Below are positions 42,571-50,562 of a DNA stretch of 64,000 nt, one piece after another. Both the position numbers and the translations under genes were made by a program. Position 1 is the first letter of the stretch; every line of letters begins with the position of its first letter. The notes under the pieces were generated by a model that saw only the letters and a program-made list of their open reading frames with translations, had not been told where the DNA came from and searched no databases. Source of the stretch: Streptomyces sp. NBC_00690 (lineage in GTDB: Bacteria; Actinomycetota; Actinomycetes; Streptomycetales; Streptomycetaceae); NCBI RefSeq assembly GCF_036226685.1, contig NZ_CP109010.1, forward strand, positions 62,001 to 126,000, read 5' to 3'.

Positions 42571-43540
42571 CATGACGTCACCTCTCCCTGGCCTGGCCGG
42601 GATACTGGCCGGCTTGCTGGAGGCCAGCCACCACGCCCCATTCGAGCAGACACCGGATCTCCTCGGCCGAGCCGCCGCCGGGGCCGGAAGAGCACGACTG
42701 TTCGTGTCCGACCTCCAAGAAGACGTGCTACGCGAAGTCACCGGCCGCGGAGACAACGCCGGCGCGGGCGGACAGGAATTGCGGATGGATCGACACCACC
42801 CCCGCGGGTCGCGCCTACCAAATGCTGCGCCCCATGCTCACCGCGGACGGTTTGCAGAGCTGGATCCCGGTGCTGGACGGCAGCGAACGCCTCGGCGTGC
42901 TCCACCTCGTCCAGGACGCCGCACCCCAGCCTCCATCGGAAGCCAGTGTCCTCGCGGGTATGGGGCAGGCTCTGGCGTCGATGGCCGGTCTGCTGCTGGT
43001 GTCCAAACGCACCAACAGCGACTCCTACGCGTGTCTGGCCCGTGCCCGGCCGATGAGTGTCTCGGCGGAGATGCAGTGGGCGCTGATGCCGCCCATGACC
43101 TTCGCTAACGACCGGGTCGTCGTCAGTGCCGCCATGGAACCCGCCTACCAGATCGCCGGGGACCCTTCGACTACGCCGTCGCGGGCGACACCGCGCACCT
43201 GGCGATCTTCGATGCCATGGGGCACGACACCTCCTCCGGGCTGACCGCGTCTTTGGCGATGGCCACCTGCCGCAACCAGCGCCGCCAAGGGGCGGGCATC
43301 GCCGACGTCAGCCGCGCCATCGAGGACACGCTCATCGCCCAGTTCGGCCCCACCCAGTACGCCACCGGCATCCTCGCCACTCTGCACCTGGAAACCGGTG
43401 TCCTGTCCTGGGTCAACCGCGGCCATCTCCTGCCGATCATCATCCGCCGCGAACGCTGGACGACCACCGCCCGCTGCCCACCCTCCGGCCCCATGGGCAT
43501 CCGACTGGGCCTACCCCGCCTCCGCCACTACGCACACGTA
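42571..43540 (+). pseudogene. SpoIIE-type PP2C phosphatase, twice frameshifted
   Basis: Starts MTSPLPGLAGILAGLLEASH and ends its first frame near GAGGQELR (42780). A shift restores DTTPAGRAYQMLRPML and MSVSAEMQWALMPPMTFAND; another near 43165 restores DYAVAGDTAHLAIFDAMGHD with SSGLTASLAMA and TGILATLHLETGVLSWVNRG. These are the metal-binding Asp motifs (DAMGHD) of SpoIIE/RsbU phosphatases. The final Asp motif region is missing. A dead anti-anti-sigma phosphatase. Confidence 0.8.
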
Positions 43541-43682
43541 GGCCGCGGTATCCCGTTGCCATCGCGGTGCCTGCTCGACCCGTGTAGCGGCTCCCTTCCC
43601 GCCGCCTCTCTGCTCCAGCCATGCCGCAGCGTCGGCACCGGCTGCACGGAGCTGGTCGTCCAGCGCGACCGCTCCCGGGTGA

Positions 43683-44045
43683 TCAGGCATCAGCACCAGG
43701 CCCTCCTGGACGGGCGGGCCGCAGGCTCCGGTCGACCAGTTCCTTAAGGCGGGCATCAAGGAGTTCCGGAGCGTCCGGCGCGCATGTCGCCAAGGCCACC
43801 ATGCTCGTCACGATGACGTCGCACAGCTCCTTGGTGACGTCGTCCCAGGTATGGCTGTACCCCTTCCTCGGGTTCACGCCGAGGGCCCCGTGTAGCGCTT
43901 CGACGGTCTCGCCGAACTCCTCGCCGATCTTGAGGACACGCCACAACTCGACGGACCCCTCAGCGGCAGGGGTGAGTTCCGAGTCCAGCCACGCGCGCAG
44001 CAGCTCGACGCGCTCCCACGTCCCGGAGGGTTCGGTGTTCGTCAT
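43683..44045 (-). CDS. MazG-like nucleotide pyrophosphohydrolase
   Basis: A 120-aa all-helical protein with the MazG pattern: LWRVLKIGEEFGETVEALHG supplies the EExxE metal site and DVTKELCDVIVTSMVAL the second ExxD helix. Such enzymes split nucleoside triphosphates to monophosphates. GAGGAGAACACC before the ATG at 44045 fixes the start. It is the last gene of the minus-strand run that begins at 52.7 kb, 26 bp behind the phosphatase-fold gene, so a role together with the dTMP-kinase-like and phosphatase-fold proteins on a nucleotide substrate is likely (inference). Confidence 0.82.
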   Translation of the reverse strand: MTNTEPSGTWERVELLRAWLDSELTPAAEGSVELWRVLKIGEEFGETVEALHGALGVNPRKGYSHTWDDVTKELCDVIVTSMVALATCAPDAPELLDARLKELVDRSLRPARPGGPGADA

Positions 44046-44071
44046 CAGGTGTTCTCCTCTGGAGGTGGGCA

Positions 44072-44878
44072 TCAGAAAAGGGCCGACACGGACGTACCCG
44101 GGACGGCAACCGGGAGGGGCTCTGTCGCGGTGACGGCCAGCCCCGCCGAGAGGGCCGAGTGGTCGGTCAGCCGCGGCGGCGCAGCGGTGCGCGGCTCGTG
44201 TACGTAGGCGCAGGTGCGTAGGGCATCGTGCAGCCCGGCCGAGACATGTGCGTGGTCGTACCGGTATCCGTCGCCGGTCTTCCCGACCCAGGAGTATTCC
44301 CGCGCCTCGGGGTGGAGGTGCCGGAAGGCGTCTGTGTAGCCGCGTTCGGCGAGGCCGGTGTAGAAGTCGTATTCGAAGGGCTCGAAGAAGCGGTATCGAG
44401 GGACGTGGTCCGGCTCCAGTACGTTGAAGTCGCCCATCATCAACCGGGCCCCGGTCTCACCGGCCGGCAGTCGGCTTGCAAGTTCTTCCAGGAATCGCCG
44501 CTTGCGTTCCCTCTTGGCCTCGGTGGCATCCCGGGAGGGCACATAGACACCGATCACGGTGAGCGGCCCTTCCTCGGTGTCGACCGTGACCGCGAGTGCC
44601 CGGTGCGGTAGGTACTCCAACGCCAGGGGGAATGGGTGCATGGCCAGACGGGACACGATCATCACGCCGCGCTCACGCGCCTGACGCGACGGCAGGGGGA
44701 ATGCGACGTGATAGCCGGCCCCCTCGAACTCGTTGGCCAGGTGTTCGCACCCTGTGCTGTTCGCTGTCTCCGTGAGGACGAGGATCGCCTCCGGGCGGGC
44801 CGCCAGGTAGGTGAGCTGCCGTGCTGCTCGTTCTCGACTGGGGTTGTTGAGGTTGAACGTCAATACGTCCAGCGTCAT
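44072..44878 (-). CDS. endonuclease/exonuclease/phosphatase-fold protein
   Basis: A 268-aa cytoplasmic protein carrying the motifs of the DNase I-like fold in order: LTFNLNNP, the metal-binding Glu in VLTETANSTG, MMGDFNVLEPDH, the SWVGKTGDGYRYDHAHVS segment with the second Asp, and LTDHSALSAGL with the general-base His. It would cut phosphodiester or phosphate-monoester bonds. Its ATG overlaps the stop of the upstream kinase-like gene (ATGA), so the two are translationally coupled. The substrate may be a nucleotide made or bound by its neighbours (inference). Confidence 0.88.
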   Translation of the reverse strand: MTLDVLTFNLNNPSRERAARQLTYLAARPEAILVLTETANSTGCEHLANEFEGAGYHVAFPLPSRQARERGVMIVSRLAMHPFPLALEYLPHRALAVTVDTEEGPLTVIGVYVPSRDATEAKRERKRRFLEELASRLPAGETGARLMMGDFNVLEPDHVPRYRFFEPFEYDFYTGLAERGYTDAFRHLHPEAREYSWVGKTGDGYRYDHAHVSAGLHDALRTCAYVHEPRTAAPPRLTDHSALSAGLAVTATEPLPVAVPGTSVSALF

Positions 44879-45501
44879 CGGGGGTCCTTCATGAAGCAGG
44901 TGATGGCAGCAACGATCGGGCTGGCGACTTCTCGCGGAGAGCCTGGAGTCGCGTCCACGTCGAGGACACGCGCGCCCTGGGCCCGTAGGTATCGACCGGC
45001 CTCGGCGAAGTACGCGAGCTCGATTCGGCTGCCATCCTCCTGCATCTCGTACCGGCTATGGGCGCCTCGGGCCGCGAGCCGGCTTTCGATGACCTCTGGC
45101 GGCGCGCTGAGGATCACGGTCAGGTCGGGCTGGATGACACCCTCGTTCAGCAGCCAGACGAAGTCTCGATCGACGCCGTCCATGCACTGAAGGGCCAGTG
45201 AACTGGCGATGTACCGGCCACAGATGACCACCTCTCCCCGATCCAGGGCCGGTTGAATCTCCTGCGCGTGCTGGTATCGGCCAGCCGCGATAAGGCAGGC
45301 CATCGCCGTACCTCGGTATTCCTGCGTGCCGTAGCGTGCGAGGTCCCCCAAAGGGGTGTCCGTTGGCTCTCTCGTGGCGAGGACCGGTACCCCCTGTTCG
45401 GTCAGCATCTGTGCCACGGCGGCCGTGACGGTGGACTTTCCCACGCCGCCCGGCCCTTCGATCGCAACCAGCAATCCCGGCCAGCCCGTCCGTTCGGTCA
45501 C
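44875..45501 (-). CDS. thymidylate-kinase-like P-loop protein
   Basis: A 208-aa protein with the P-loop EGPGGVGKSTVTAAVAQ, the TREPTDTPLG nucleotide-binding loop, CGRYIASSLALQ at the position of the dTMP-kinase DRY motif (here GRY) and a lid region RLAARGAHSRYEMQ. It resembles dTMP kinase, but the DRY Asp is Gly and this is surely not the housekeeping copy. The GTG overlaps the stop of the radical SAM gene and its own stop overlaps the next ATG, so it is coupled on both sides. Possibly it phosphorylates a nucleotide or a peptide-linked intermediate (inference). Confidence 0.85.
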   Translation of the reverse strand: MTERTGWPGLLVAIEGPGGVGKSTVTAAVAQMLTEQGVPVLATREPTDTPLGDLARYGTQEYRGTAMACLIAAGRYQHAQEIQPALDRGEVVICGRYIASSLALQCMDGVDRDFVWLLNEGVIQPDLTVILSAPPEVIESRLAARGAHSRYEMQEDGSRIELAYFAEAGRYLRAQGARVLDVDATPGSPREVASPIVAAITCFMKDPR

Positions 45502-46607
45502 GAGACACCCACCACGGGCAGCATGCGCGACCGCTTGGGCACGATCGGGCATTGCTCGGTATCGACGGCGCCGATCCGTTCGCCGGCCGCCACCACGGCG
45601 GCTGGGCAGCCCTTCCCGCAGGAGCCCGACAGTGAGCAGCCCCCGCAGGTGGGGTTCGCGCCGACGGTCCAATGGTCGCTGAAGCGACCGTACGCATCGA
45701 GCTTGGCTGCGACGTCGTCGTCACTCCAGATGTTGCCGACGAAAAAGTCGGTGTCCGGGTGCTGGCTCACCGTTGTTCGGGCCGCGAATACGAGGTAGGG
45801 GCAGACCGCTACCCCGCCGTCGGTGAACACGTAGATGATGCTGCCGGCCTCGCAGCCAGCGAGGGGCCGATCGTCGTTGGGGAATCGGATGTGTACGACG
45901 TCCAGGTCCTCCGCCGCGGCGGACACGGTCGCGGTCCTGATGTGCCGCATGTGGTCGTCGGGGCGAGCCAGCTTGCGCTGGGAGTTCTCCCCGCGGCCCA
46001 TGGGGCCCAGCGGATTCATCAGGACGTAGGTAGCGCCTTGCTCTTGGGCGAAGCGCACCAGGTCCTCATACTCGTGGTCTTGTGCCAGATTGTTCGGCGT
46101 GCACAGGAGGCCCTGGAGGATGCCCGCCTTGGCAAACCGTCTGACGGTCTCAGCGGTTTCCGTGAACGACTCCGGCTGGCCGCGGAACCGGCTGTGCGAC
46201 TCTTCTGCGAAGCCGTCCAAGCTGACGTTCATGTGCGCGTCCATCTCGGCCAGGGCGGAGATCTGCGGGTCGGTCACCAACGTGGCGTTGGTGCAGACGC
46301 CTACGCCCATGCCGGCTTGGCGGAATGCAGCGGCGATCTCGATCAGGTCGGGGTGCATGAACGGCTCGCCGCCGGTGAGGGTCACACGGGTGACCCGGGC
46401 TTCGGCGAGCTGGGGGATCAGCCGCTTGCGGACCTGGCCCAAGGGCATGTAATCGCCGCGTTTCGTCGCGCTGACGAAGTAGTGCGCGCACTTCTCGTTG
46501 CACGGCTCGCAGATCTGGATCAGCGCTTTGCGGTGAGGACTGTCGACGGTGGTCCGGAAGTAGCAGGACGACGCCTGTTCAGCGGTGTTGATTAAGCGGG
46601 CAGTCAC
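45498..46607 (-). CDS. radical SAM/SPASM enzyme with an altered cluster motif
   Basis: A 369-aa radical SAM protein: the SAM-binding RVTLTGGEPFMHPD is normal and a SPASM-like C-terminus holds many Cys (AGCEAGS, AVCPYLVF, CGGCSLSGSCGKGC). The cluster motif, however, reads CEPCNEKCAHYF. In the canonical CX3CX2C the third Cys would stand where Tyr is (a TAC codon; TGC would restore it). An extra Cys three residues before might substitute. SPASM enzymes often modify ribosomal peptides, and a 46-residue peptide gene lies 1.1 kb upstream in the same direction. AAGGAGA precedes the GTG. Coupled to the kinase-like gene. Confidence 0.87.
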   Translation of the reverse strand: MTARLINTAEQASSCYFRTTVDSPHRKALIQICEPCNEKCAHYFVSATKRGDYMPLGQVRKRLIPQLAEARVTRVTLTGGEPFMHPDLIEIAAAFRQAGMGVGVCTNATLVTDPQISALAEMDAHMNVSLDGFAEESHSRFRGQPESFTETAETVRRFAKAGILQGLLCTPNNLAQDHEYEDLVRFAQEQGATYVLMNPLGPMGRGENSQRKLARPDDHMRHIRTATVSAAAEDLDVVHIRFPNDDRPLAGCEAGSIIYVFTDGGVAVCPYLVFAARTTVSQHPDTDFFVGNIWSDDDVAAKLDAYGRFSDHWTVGANPTCGGCSLSGSCGKGCPAAVVAAGERIGAVDTEQCPIVPKRSRMLPVVGVS

Positions 46608-46778
46608 AGCAGTCTCCTTGATGGTCAGCTGGATCGGCAGGGAGGAAGTACCTTGACCTGCCGTTCTGTGCGCGGGTCATGACGCCGCACCTGCCATGAG
46701 GGGGCCGGGGCGGTAGGCGAGGATGGCGCGGTGGCCCAAGCCCTCGCACGGGCGCCCGTGCTCGTATGGAGTCGTGGC

Positions 46779-47639
46779 TCAGGCCGCGGACATGTCGTAG
46801 TGCGCGAACCGCTCCCCTGACACCGACTCGGCGACGAGGTCCAGGTCATAGGAGTCGGTGAACTCACGTAGCTCCTGGACGAGGAGCTGCCCGTACGGGG
46901 TGAACTGGCCGAGCTTGTCCATGAGGCCGTCGGTGCACTCCCTCAGGGAGTCGCGGAGCTGGTCGACCCGGTCCGTTTTTCCGCGACGTGCTTGCATCAG
47001 CATCAGCGGCGGCACAACTGCGCCGGAGTGGAAAGCCTGATCCAGCGGTCGCATGTGGCCGGCGTTCACGGCCGACACGACGCGGTGCTCGTCGCCCGCC
47101 AGTTCGCGGACCGGCTTCGTGTAGAGCCGGTATGCCATGTCCGCCAGGTACACGTTCAGATGGACGGCCTGGCGGACGAGTGAGTCTGCGAAGTCGTACA
47201 CCTGCCAGCTGTCACCGGGGCTCATCGACACCAGGCCCGGCAAGTGTGAAGCGGACGCACTGCCCTTGTTCTTCGAGCTGAAGCACACGATGTCGGTGAC
47301 GACCAGGTTCACCAGAGCGCCGAGACCGGCAGAGAGCTCCTCGGTGTGGGCGATCGCGGCCTCCAGTTGCCGAAACCATTCCATCTCCTGGTGCGCCTCG
47401 GTGTCGGCCAGGCCCTCGACGAGGTGCTCGAAAGTCCGGCCCTTCTCCAGGTGTTGGCCCCACGGGCCTTGCCGGAACTGGACTTCGGTGCCGACTGGCG
47501 GGGCAGGCAGGACCCGCATTTTCGAGATGACTCGCCGGTATGAAGTGTCCAGCTCATCGGGCATCGGCTCACAGCCGTGCAGGGCGGTGACGAGGCGGGA
47601 GATGGTCTCCTGGGTGTGATCCAGGTTGAGGAAGCGCAC
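46779..47639 (-). CDS. HExxH-peptide-hydroxylase-like protein with a lost motif
   Basis: A 286-aa helical protein. The segment SASASHLPGLVSMSPG followed by FADSLVRQAVHLNVYLADM parallels the mod_HExxH (aKG-HExxH-type peptide beta-hydroxylase) family, where S.SH...G.V....  is followed by LVHE..H. Here HE is RQ and only the last His remains, so iron binding is doubtful. Those proteins accompany radical SAM enzymes and small peptides in actinomycetes, as here. AAGGAG precedes the GTG at 47639. A hairpin separates it from the peptide gene. The about 170 bp between this gene and the radical SAM gene hold no clear frame. Confidence 0.6.
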   Translation of the reverse strand: MRFLNLDHTQETISRLVTALHGCEPMPDELDTSYRRVISKMRVLPAPPVGTEVQFRQGPWGQHLEKGRTFEHLVEGLADTEAHQEMEWFRQLEAAIAHTEELSAGLGALVNLVVTDIVCFSSKNKGSASASHLPGLVSMSPGDSWQVYDFADSLVRQAVHLNVYLADMAYRLYTKPVRELAGDEHRVVSAVNAGHMRPLDQAFHSGAVVPPLMLMQARRGKTDRVDQLRDSLRECTDGLMDKLGQFTPYGQLLVQELREFTDSYDLDLVAESVSGERFAHYDMSAA

Positions 47640-47676
47640 AGTCGACTCCTTGTTGCTGGGTGGCCTTATCGGGTGG

Positions 47677-47699
47677 GCCCGGGGCGGGTTGCCCCGGGC
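47677..47699. terminator. hairpin between peptide and modification genes
   Basis: GCCCGGGGC pairs with GCCCCGGGC across 5 bases. A partial terminator here would give more precursor than enzyme transcripts, as in many peptide-natural-product operons. Confidence 0.6.
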
Positions 47700-47718
47700 C
47701 GGGGCATGCGACCGAGCG

Positions 47719-47859
47719 CTACTCGGTTCCGCAGCCCATCGTCGAGATGGCCTCGGCGAGGAACGCCGAGACGTTCGTCCGGACGGTCGCCACCTCTGCG
47801 GTCACCTCGCCGGTCTCGTTCTGCACGCCTTCGGGCGTGATCGTGTCGTCAGTGGTCAC
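47719..47859 (-). CDS. precursor-like peptide, 46 aa
   Basis: A short gene with AAGGAGAAGACC before its GTG. The product has an acidic, hydrophilic N-terminal part (TTDDTITPEGVQNETGEVTA), a helix-like middle (TNVSAFLAEAIS) and ends in STMGCGTE. An acidic leader plus a short Cys/Gly/Ser/Thr-rich end is the usual plan of precursors of ribosomally made, modified peptides. It stands upstream of an HExxH-like and a radical SAM gene and is split from them by a hairpin. The core and any modification are unknown. Confidence 0.65.
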   Translation of the reverse strand: MTTDDTITPEGVQNETGEVTAEVATVRTNVSAFLAEAISTMGCGTE

Positions 47860-47959
47860 GGTCTTCTCCTTGTTGGTGTTCTCCACCGGGCCATCCGCGG
47901 TGGAGTCGTGCCCTGGCCGGCCCCCTCCCCCGGGTTCACCCTCGGGGTGGTTCCGGCCC

Positions 47960-48412
47960 CTACCCGACGTCCGGGTGGGAGTCGTCGAGCGCGGCCCGTT
48001 CCACGCAGGTAGGGCACCGGACCCGGGAGTAGACGACCGCGCTGCTCTCAAAGGTGTCCTCAACCCCTCCTGCCGGTGAGCTCGTCCCGGCGCCACGGCA
48101 GCAGGTCAGGCAGAAGCGGTGAGGGGCTCTCGCCTGCGCGCAGGCCCGGCAGAGGGCTTCTTCCGGGTACTCGGCTTGGATCACGACGACCTGCGGGCCG
48201 CGCCCGACGAGGTGGAGGCAATACGTCGCCGCCCGTGCCTCGACGGCTTCGGCGAAGGACTGGTGCGCCTCCTTCAGCCACGGCGGCGCCTGGTCGAGCG
48301 GCAGGGAGGTCCCTTCACCCGCACCTCTTTGTGCGAGCCATGACGCGGCCTCGGCGCTCGCGGCCTGGAGTTGGTCGTTCCGAGCGACCGCTGCCGGGTC
48401 AGGCACGGTCAC
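47960..48412 (-). CDS. zinc-finger-like protein of unknown function, about 150 aa
   Basis: Family not recognised. The N-terminal half is helical (AVARNDQLQAASAEAASWLA). The C-terminal half has three CxxC pairs (CRACAQA, CLTCC, CPTCVERA) suited to one or two zinc ions. Start could be GTG at 48412, 48415 or 48406; all overlap the end of the upstream gene, so translation is coupled. It is the gene immediately before the peptide gene, and may bind nucleic acid or peptide. Confidence 0.65.
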   Translation of the reverse strand: MTVPDPAAVARNDQLQAASAEAASWLAQRGAGEGTSLPLDQAPPWLKEAHQSFAEAVEARAATYCLHLVGRGPQVVVIQAEYPEEALCRACAQARAPHRFCLTCCRGAGTSSPAGGVEDTFESSAVVYSRVRCPTCVERAALDDSHPDVG

Positions 48413-48980
48413 CACCCCGGCCCATGGCGCTTCCCGCTCGCCGCCCCGTAGAGCGTTCTCGCTCTTGGGTTCCGGCCTCGATCGCCTCGATGAGGAGCCG
48501 AACCTCTTCCAGCGTGGCGGTGCCGATGAGGATTTGGTGAGGGCGGTCCGCCGCGCAGCTCGCACAGGCGGGATGCGGGGTGACCTTCACTTCGGGGGAG
48601 AGGCGGCGGAGCCGGCCGCGGAGGCGGTCCGCGATCGCCTCGGTGTTGCGCCCGGTGGCCGGGTTCGAGCGGGGCGGATGCGTCCCCCCGAGAACGGTGA
48701 TCAGGGTGAGGGCGTCAGCTGTGCGGATGGTGCCGATCTCGATGCCGAGTTCGTTGATCGTGGTCTCACTGATCGTCAGCCCGACACCTGTCAGCGCGGT
48801 GCTCAGGTGGTGTACCAGTAGGTGCGGCTCGGGCATCTCCTCCCAGATCAGGGCGGCCAGCTTGTGTGCGTCGCCGGGGCTATCCAGGGCCTCCTGTACG
48901 GCGCTGATGGCTGCGCGAATCTCCTCGATGCTGGGCTCGGTGCTGGGCTCGTGGTCGGGCGTGGGGCTGGGTGTGGTCAT
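48399..48980 (-). CDS. hypothetical protein, 193 aa
   Basis: Family not recognised. Acidic N-terminus, helical centre (IRAAISAVQEALDSPGDAHK, LAALIWEEMPEPHLLVHHL), a region TIRTADALTLITVLGGTHPP, a CASC pair, and a basic C-terminus (RERSTGRRAGS). AGGACACACC precedes the ATG. Coupled to the zinc-finger-like gene by overlap. No signal or membrane segment. Confidence 0.65.
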   Translation of the reverse strand: MTTPSPTPDHEPSTEPSIEEIRAAISAVQEALDSPGDAHKLAALIWEEMPEPHLLVHHLSTALTGVGLTISETTINELGIEIGTIRTADALTLITVLGGTHPPRSNPATGRNTEAIADRLRGRLRRLSPEVKVTPHPACASCAADRPHQILIGTATLEEVRLLIEAIEAGTQERERSTGRRAGSAMGRGGDRA

Positions 48981-49133
48981 GGTGTGTCCTGGGGGCGGTG
49001 CGAGCGAGGCGGTGGACGTGGAGGCCGCTTCCTCCGTCACAGCGGAAGCGGCGCCCGTCATCAGTGCCGGCGGAGTCCTGGGCCAGCACGGGAGGCGTTC
49101 CCGAAGATGACGGGAAAACAGGGGCCGAGGGGC

Positions 49134-49967
49134 CTATCGGAGGCGGCGCCACGCGAGGAATCCGACGCATGTGTCGCGCGTAGGCGTCCTGGGGCGTACG
49201 GGTTCCTGCACCTCGTAGCTCGCAGCGATCAGAGCCCGACGAATGGACTCGATACCCGTATGCCAGTGGCGTGCGGCCCCAGGGGGCGCCACCACGCTGT
49301 TCGGGTCACGCTGGTATTGCACGGTGGGCTGCCACAGCACCCGTACGCACATCCCGGCGTGCGGCGGCCACCACGCGGGTAGGGCTGGCTCCGCCGACAG
49401 CGTCCCCTGAATACGGCGCCGCCCTCGCTCCACCTGTCTCAGCACGCCCCGTACCCGCAGGACCGCCTCACGCTCCGCGGGGGACGGGGGGCCGAAGTGG
49501 GTCGAGGCCGGCTCCGAGCCGAACCACGCAGACACCGGGGGCCAGTGCCGATCGCCGGGCTGGCGCCACACGAGGATGTCTTCGTGGGTGTGGAGGGCCG
49601 GCGCGCGGTACGGGCCGGTGTTCTCGGCCCAGAAGCCGAGGGCGCGCAGACGCCCCATGATGTCCGTCGTGCGGTCCCTCCAGTGCTCGTCGGCACCAGC
49701 CGGGATGAGCCCCGTGCGGCGATCGCGGCGGTACGTCCTGTCCGGGTACCAGCGCACGACGACACACTGCGTTGCGCCCGGCGGCCATGCCTCTTCCGGC
49801 ACAGGGAGCGTCTGGCACCAGCCGAGCCCCTCGGGCAACGTCTGGTAGGAGACACCGTCGCGGCGGGTCACCGCGGGGGTGAACCCGAGGCCCTGGAGAT
49901 GCCACTCCACGCTGAACGCCGCCTTACAATCGCGGCCGTGGCGGGGTTCCATATCAATTCCGGTCAT
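49134..49967 (-). CDS. hypothetical protein, about 277 aa
   Basis: Family not recognised. Two similar Trp-rich halves can be seen: LPVPEEAWPPGATQCVVVRW with YRRDRRTGLIPAGADEHW, and PALPAWWPPHAGMCVRVLWQ with YQRDPNSVVAPPGAARHWHT. This indicates an internal duplication, each unit ending in a helix (DIMGRLRALGF; SIRRALIAASY). Cytoplasmic. The start at 49967 or 49952 is uncertain, both with weak ribosome-binding sites; the frame stays open upstream without protein-like composition. Confidence 0.65.
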   Translation of the reverse strand: MTGIDMEPRHGRDCKAAFSVEWHLQGLGFTPAVTRRDGVSYQTLPEGLGWCQTLPVPEEAWPPGATQCVVVRWYPDRTYRRDRRTGLIPAGADEHWRDRTTDIMGRLRALGFWAENTGPYRAPALHTHEDILVWRQPGDRHWPPVSAWFGSEPASTHFGPPSPAEREAVLRVRGVLRQVERGRRRIQGTLSAEPALPAWWPPHAGMCVRVLWQPTVQYQRDPNSVVAPPGAARHWHTGIESIRRALIAASYEVQEPVRPRTPTRDTCVGFLAWRRLR

Positions 49968-50085
49968 GAGCTTCCAGTCGAGAATGCGAACAGCGGGATT
50001 GGCTATCAGCTGGTGACGCTGTACGCGAGGACGGCCATAAGGGCGGCGATAGCGATCACGCAGAGAATTTGGCGCATGACCTCGC

Positions 50086-50562
50086 TCACGGCATCGGCCT
50101 TTTGATGCTCGCGGCTTCCGCTTTACTTCGGAAGGGGACTCCCCATTCGGCGAAGCGTCGGTCCAGCCAATCGAGATGGACCCGGTATGCGTCAGCGAGA
50201 GCGCGCCGGGGCTCACCGTCCCGATAGCGGCGGATAACGGTCTCCTTCGCCTTGATGACGCGTTTCCTCGACGCGTCGCATTCCTCCCTCGTGCGGCGCT
50301 GGGCAGCACGTCGGGCCGCGGCCCCCTTCTCTGCCTGCTGCCTCCCCCACAGCTCCATCGCCTGGGCCCGGCCCCGCTGCGGAACCTGCCACTCGTCAAA
50401 CCGCCGGCTGAGCCAGTGTTCGTAGACCTCGTACTCCCGGGCGAGGGCACGCCGGGACTCACCGCCTCGATAGCGGGCGACCACGATGGCCCTTTCCTTG
50501 ACCACGCGTTCTTTCGACGCGGCAATCTCGGCTTTCGTGCGGCGTCGGCCTTCGCGGTTCAT
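50086..50562 (-). CDS. basic protein with two HTH-like repeats, 158 aa
   Basis: The sequence is a tandem of two units of about 60 residues: VVARYRGGESRRALAREYEV then HWLSRRFDEWQVPQRGR, and VIRRYRDGEPRRALADAYRV then DWLDRRFAEWGVPFRSK. Each looks like a resolvase/invertase-type helix-turn-helix (RY..GES.R.LA..Y.V). A DNA-binding role is likely. Its ATG overlaps the stop of the STAS gene (ATGA), so it is coupled to it. Confidence 0.75.
   Translation of the reverse strand: MNREGRRRTKAEIAASKERVVKERAIVVARYRGGESRRALAREYEVYEHWLSRRFDEWQVPQRGRAQAMELWGRQQAEKGAAARRAAQRRTREECDASRKRVIKAKETVIRRYRDGEPRRALADAYRVHLDWLDRRFAEWGVPFRSKAEAASIKRPMP

Noticed and set aside
44875..45501. Calling the kinase-like gene the housekeeping thymidylate kinase
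   Set aside because: It is embedded in the peptide cluster with overlapping neighbours, and the DRY position is GRY.
46625..46778. Short frames between the HExxH-like and radical SAM genes
   Set aside because: A 29-codon stretch ending RPGPLMAGAAS lacks a start codon with a ribosome-binding site; probably spacer or a lost gene end.
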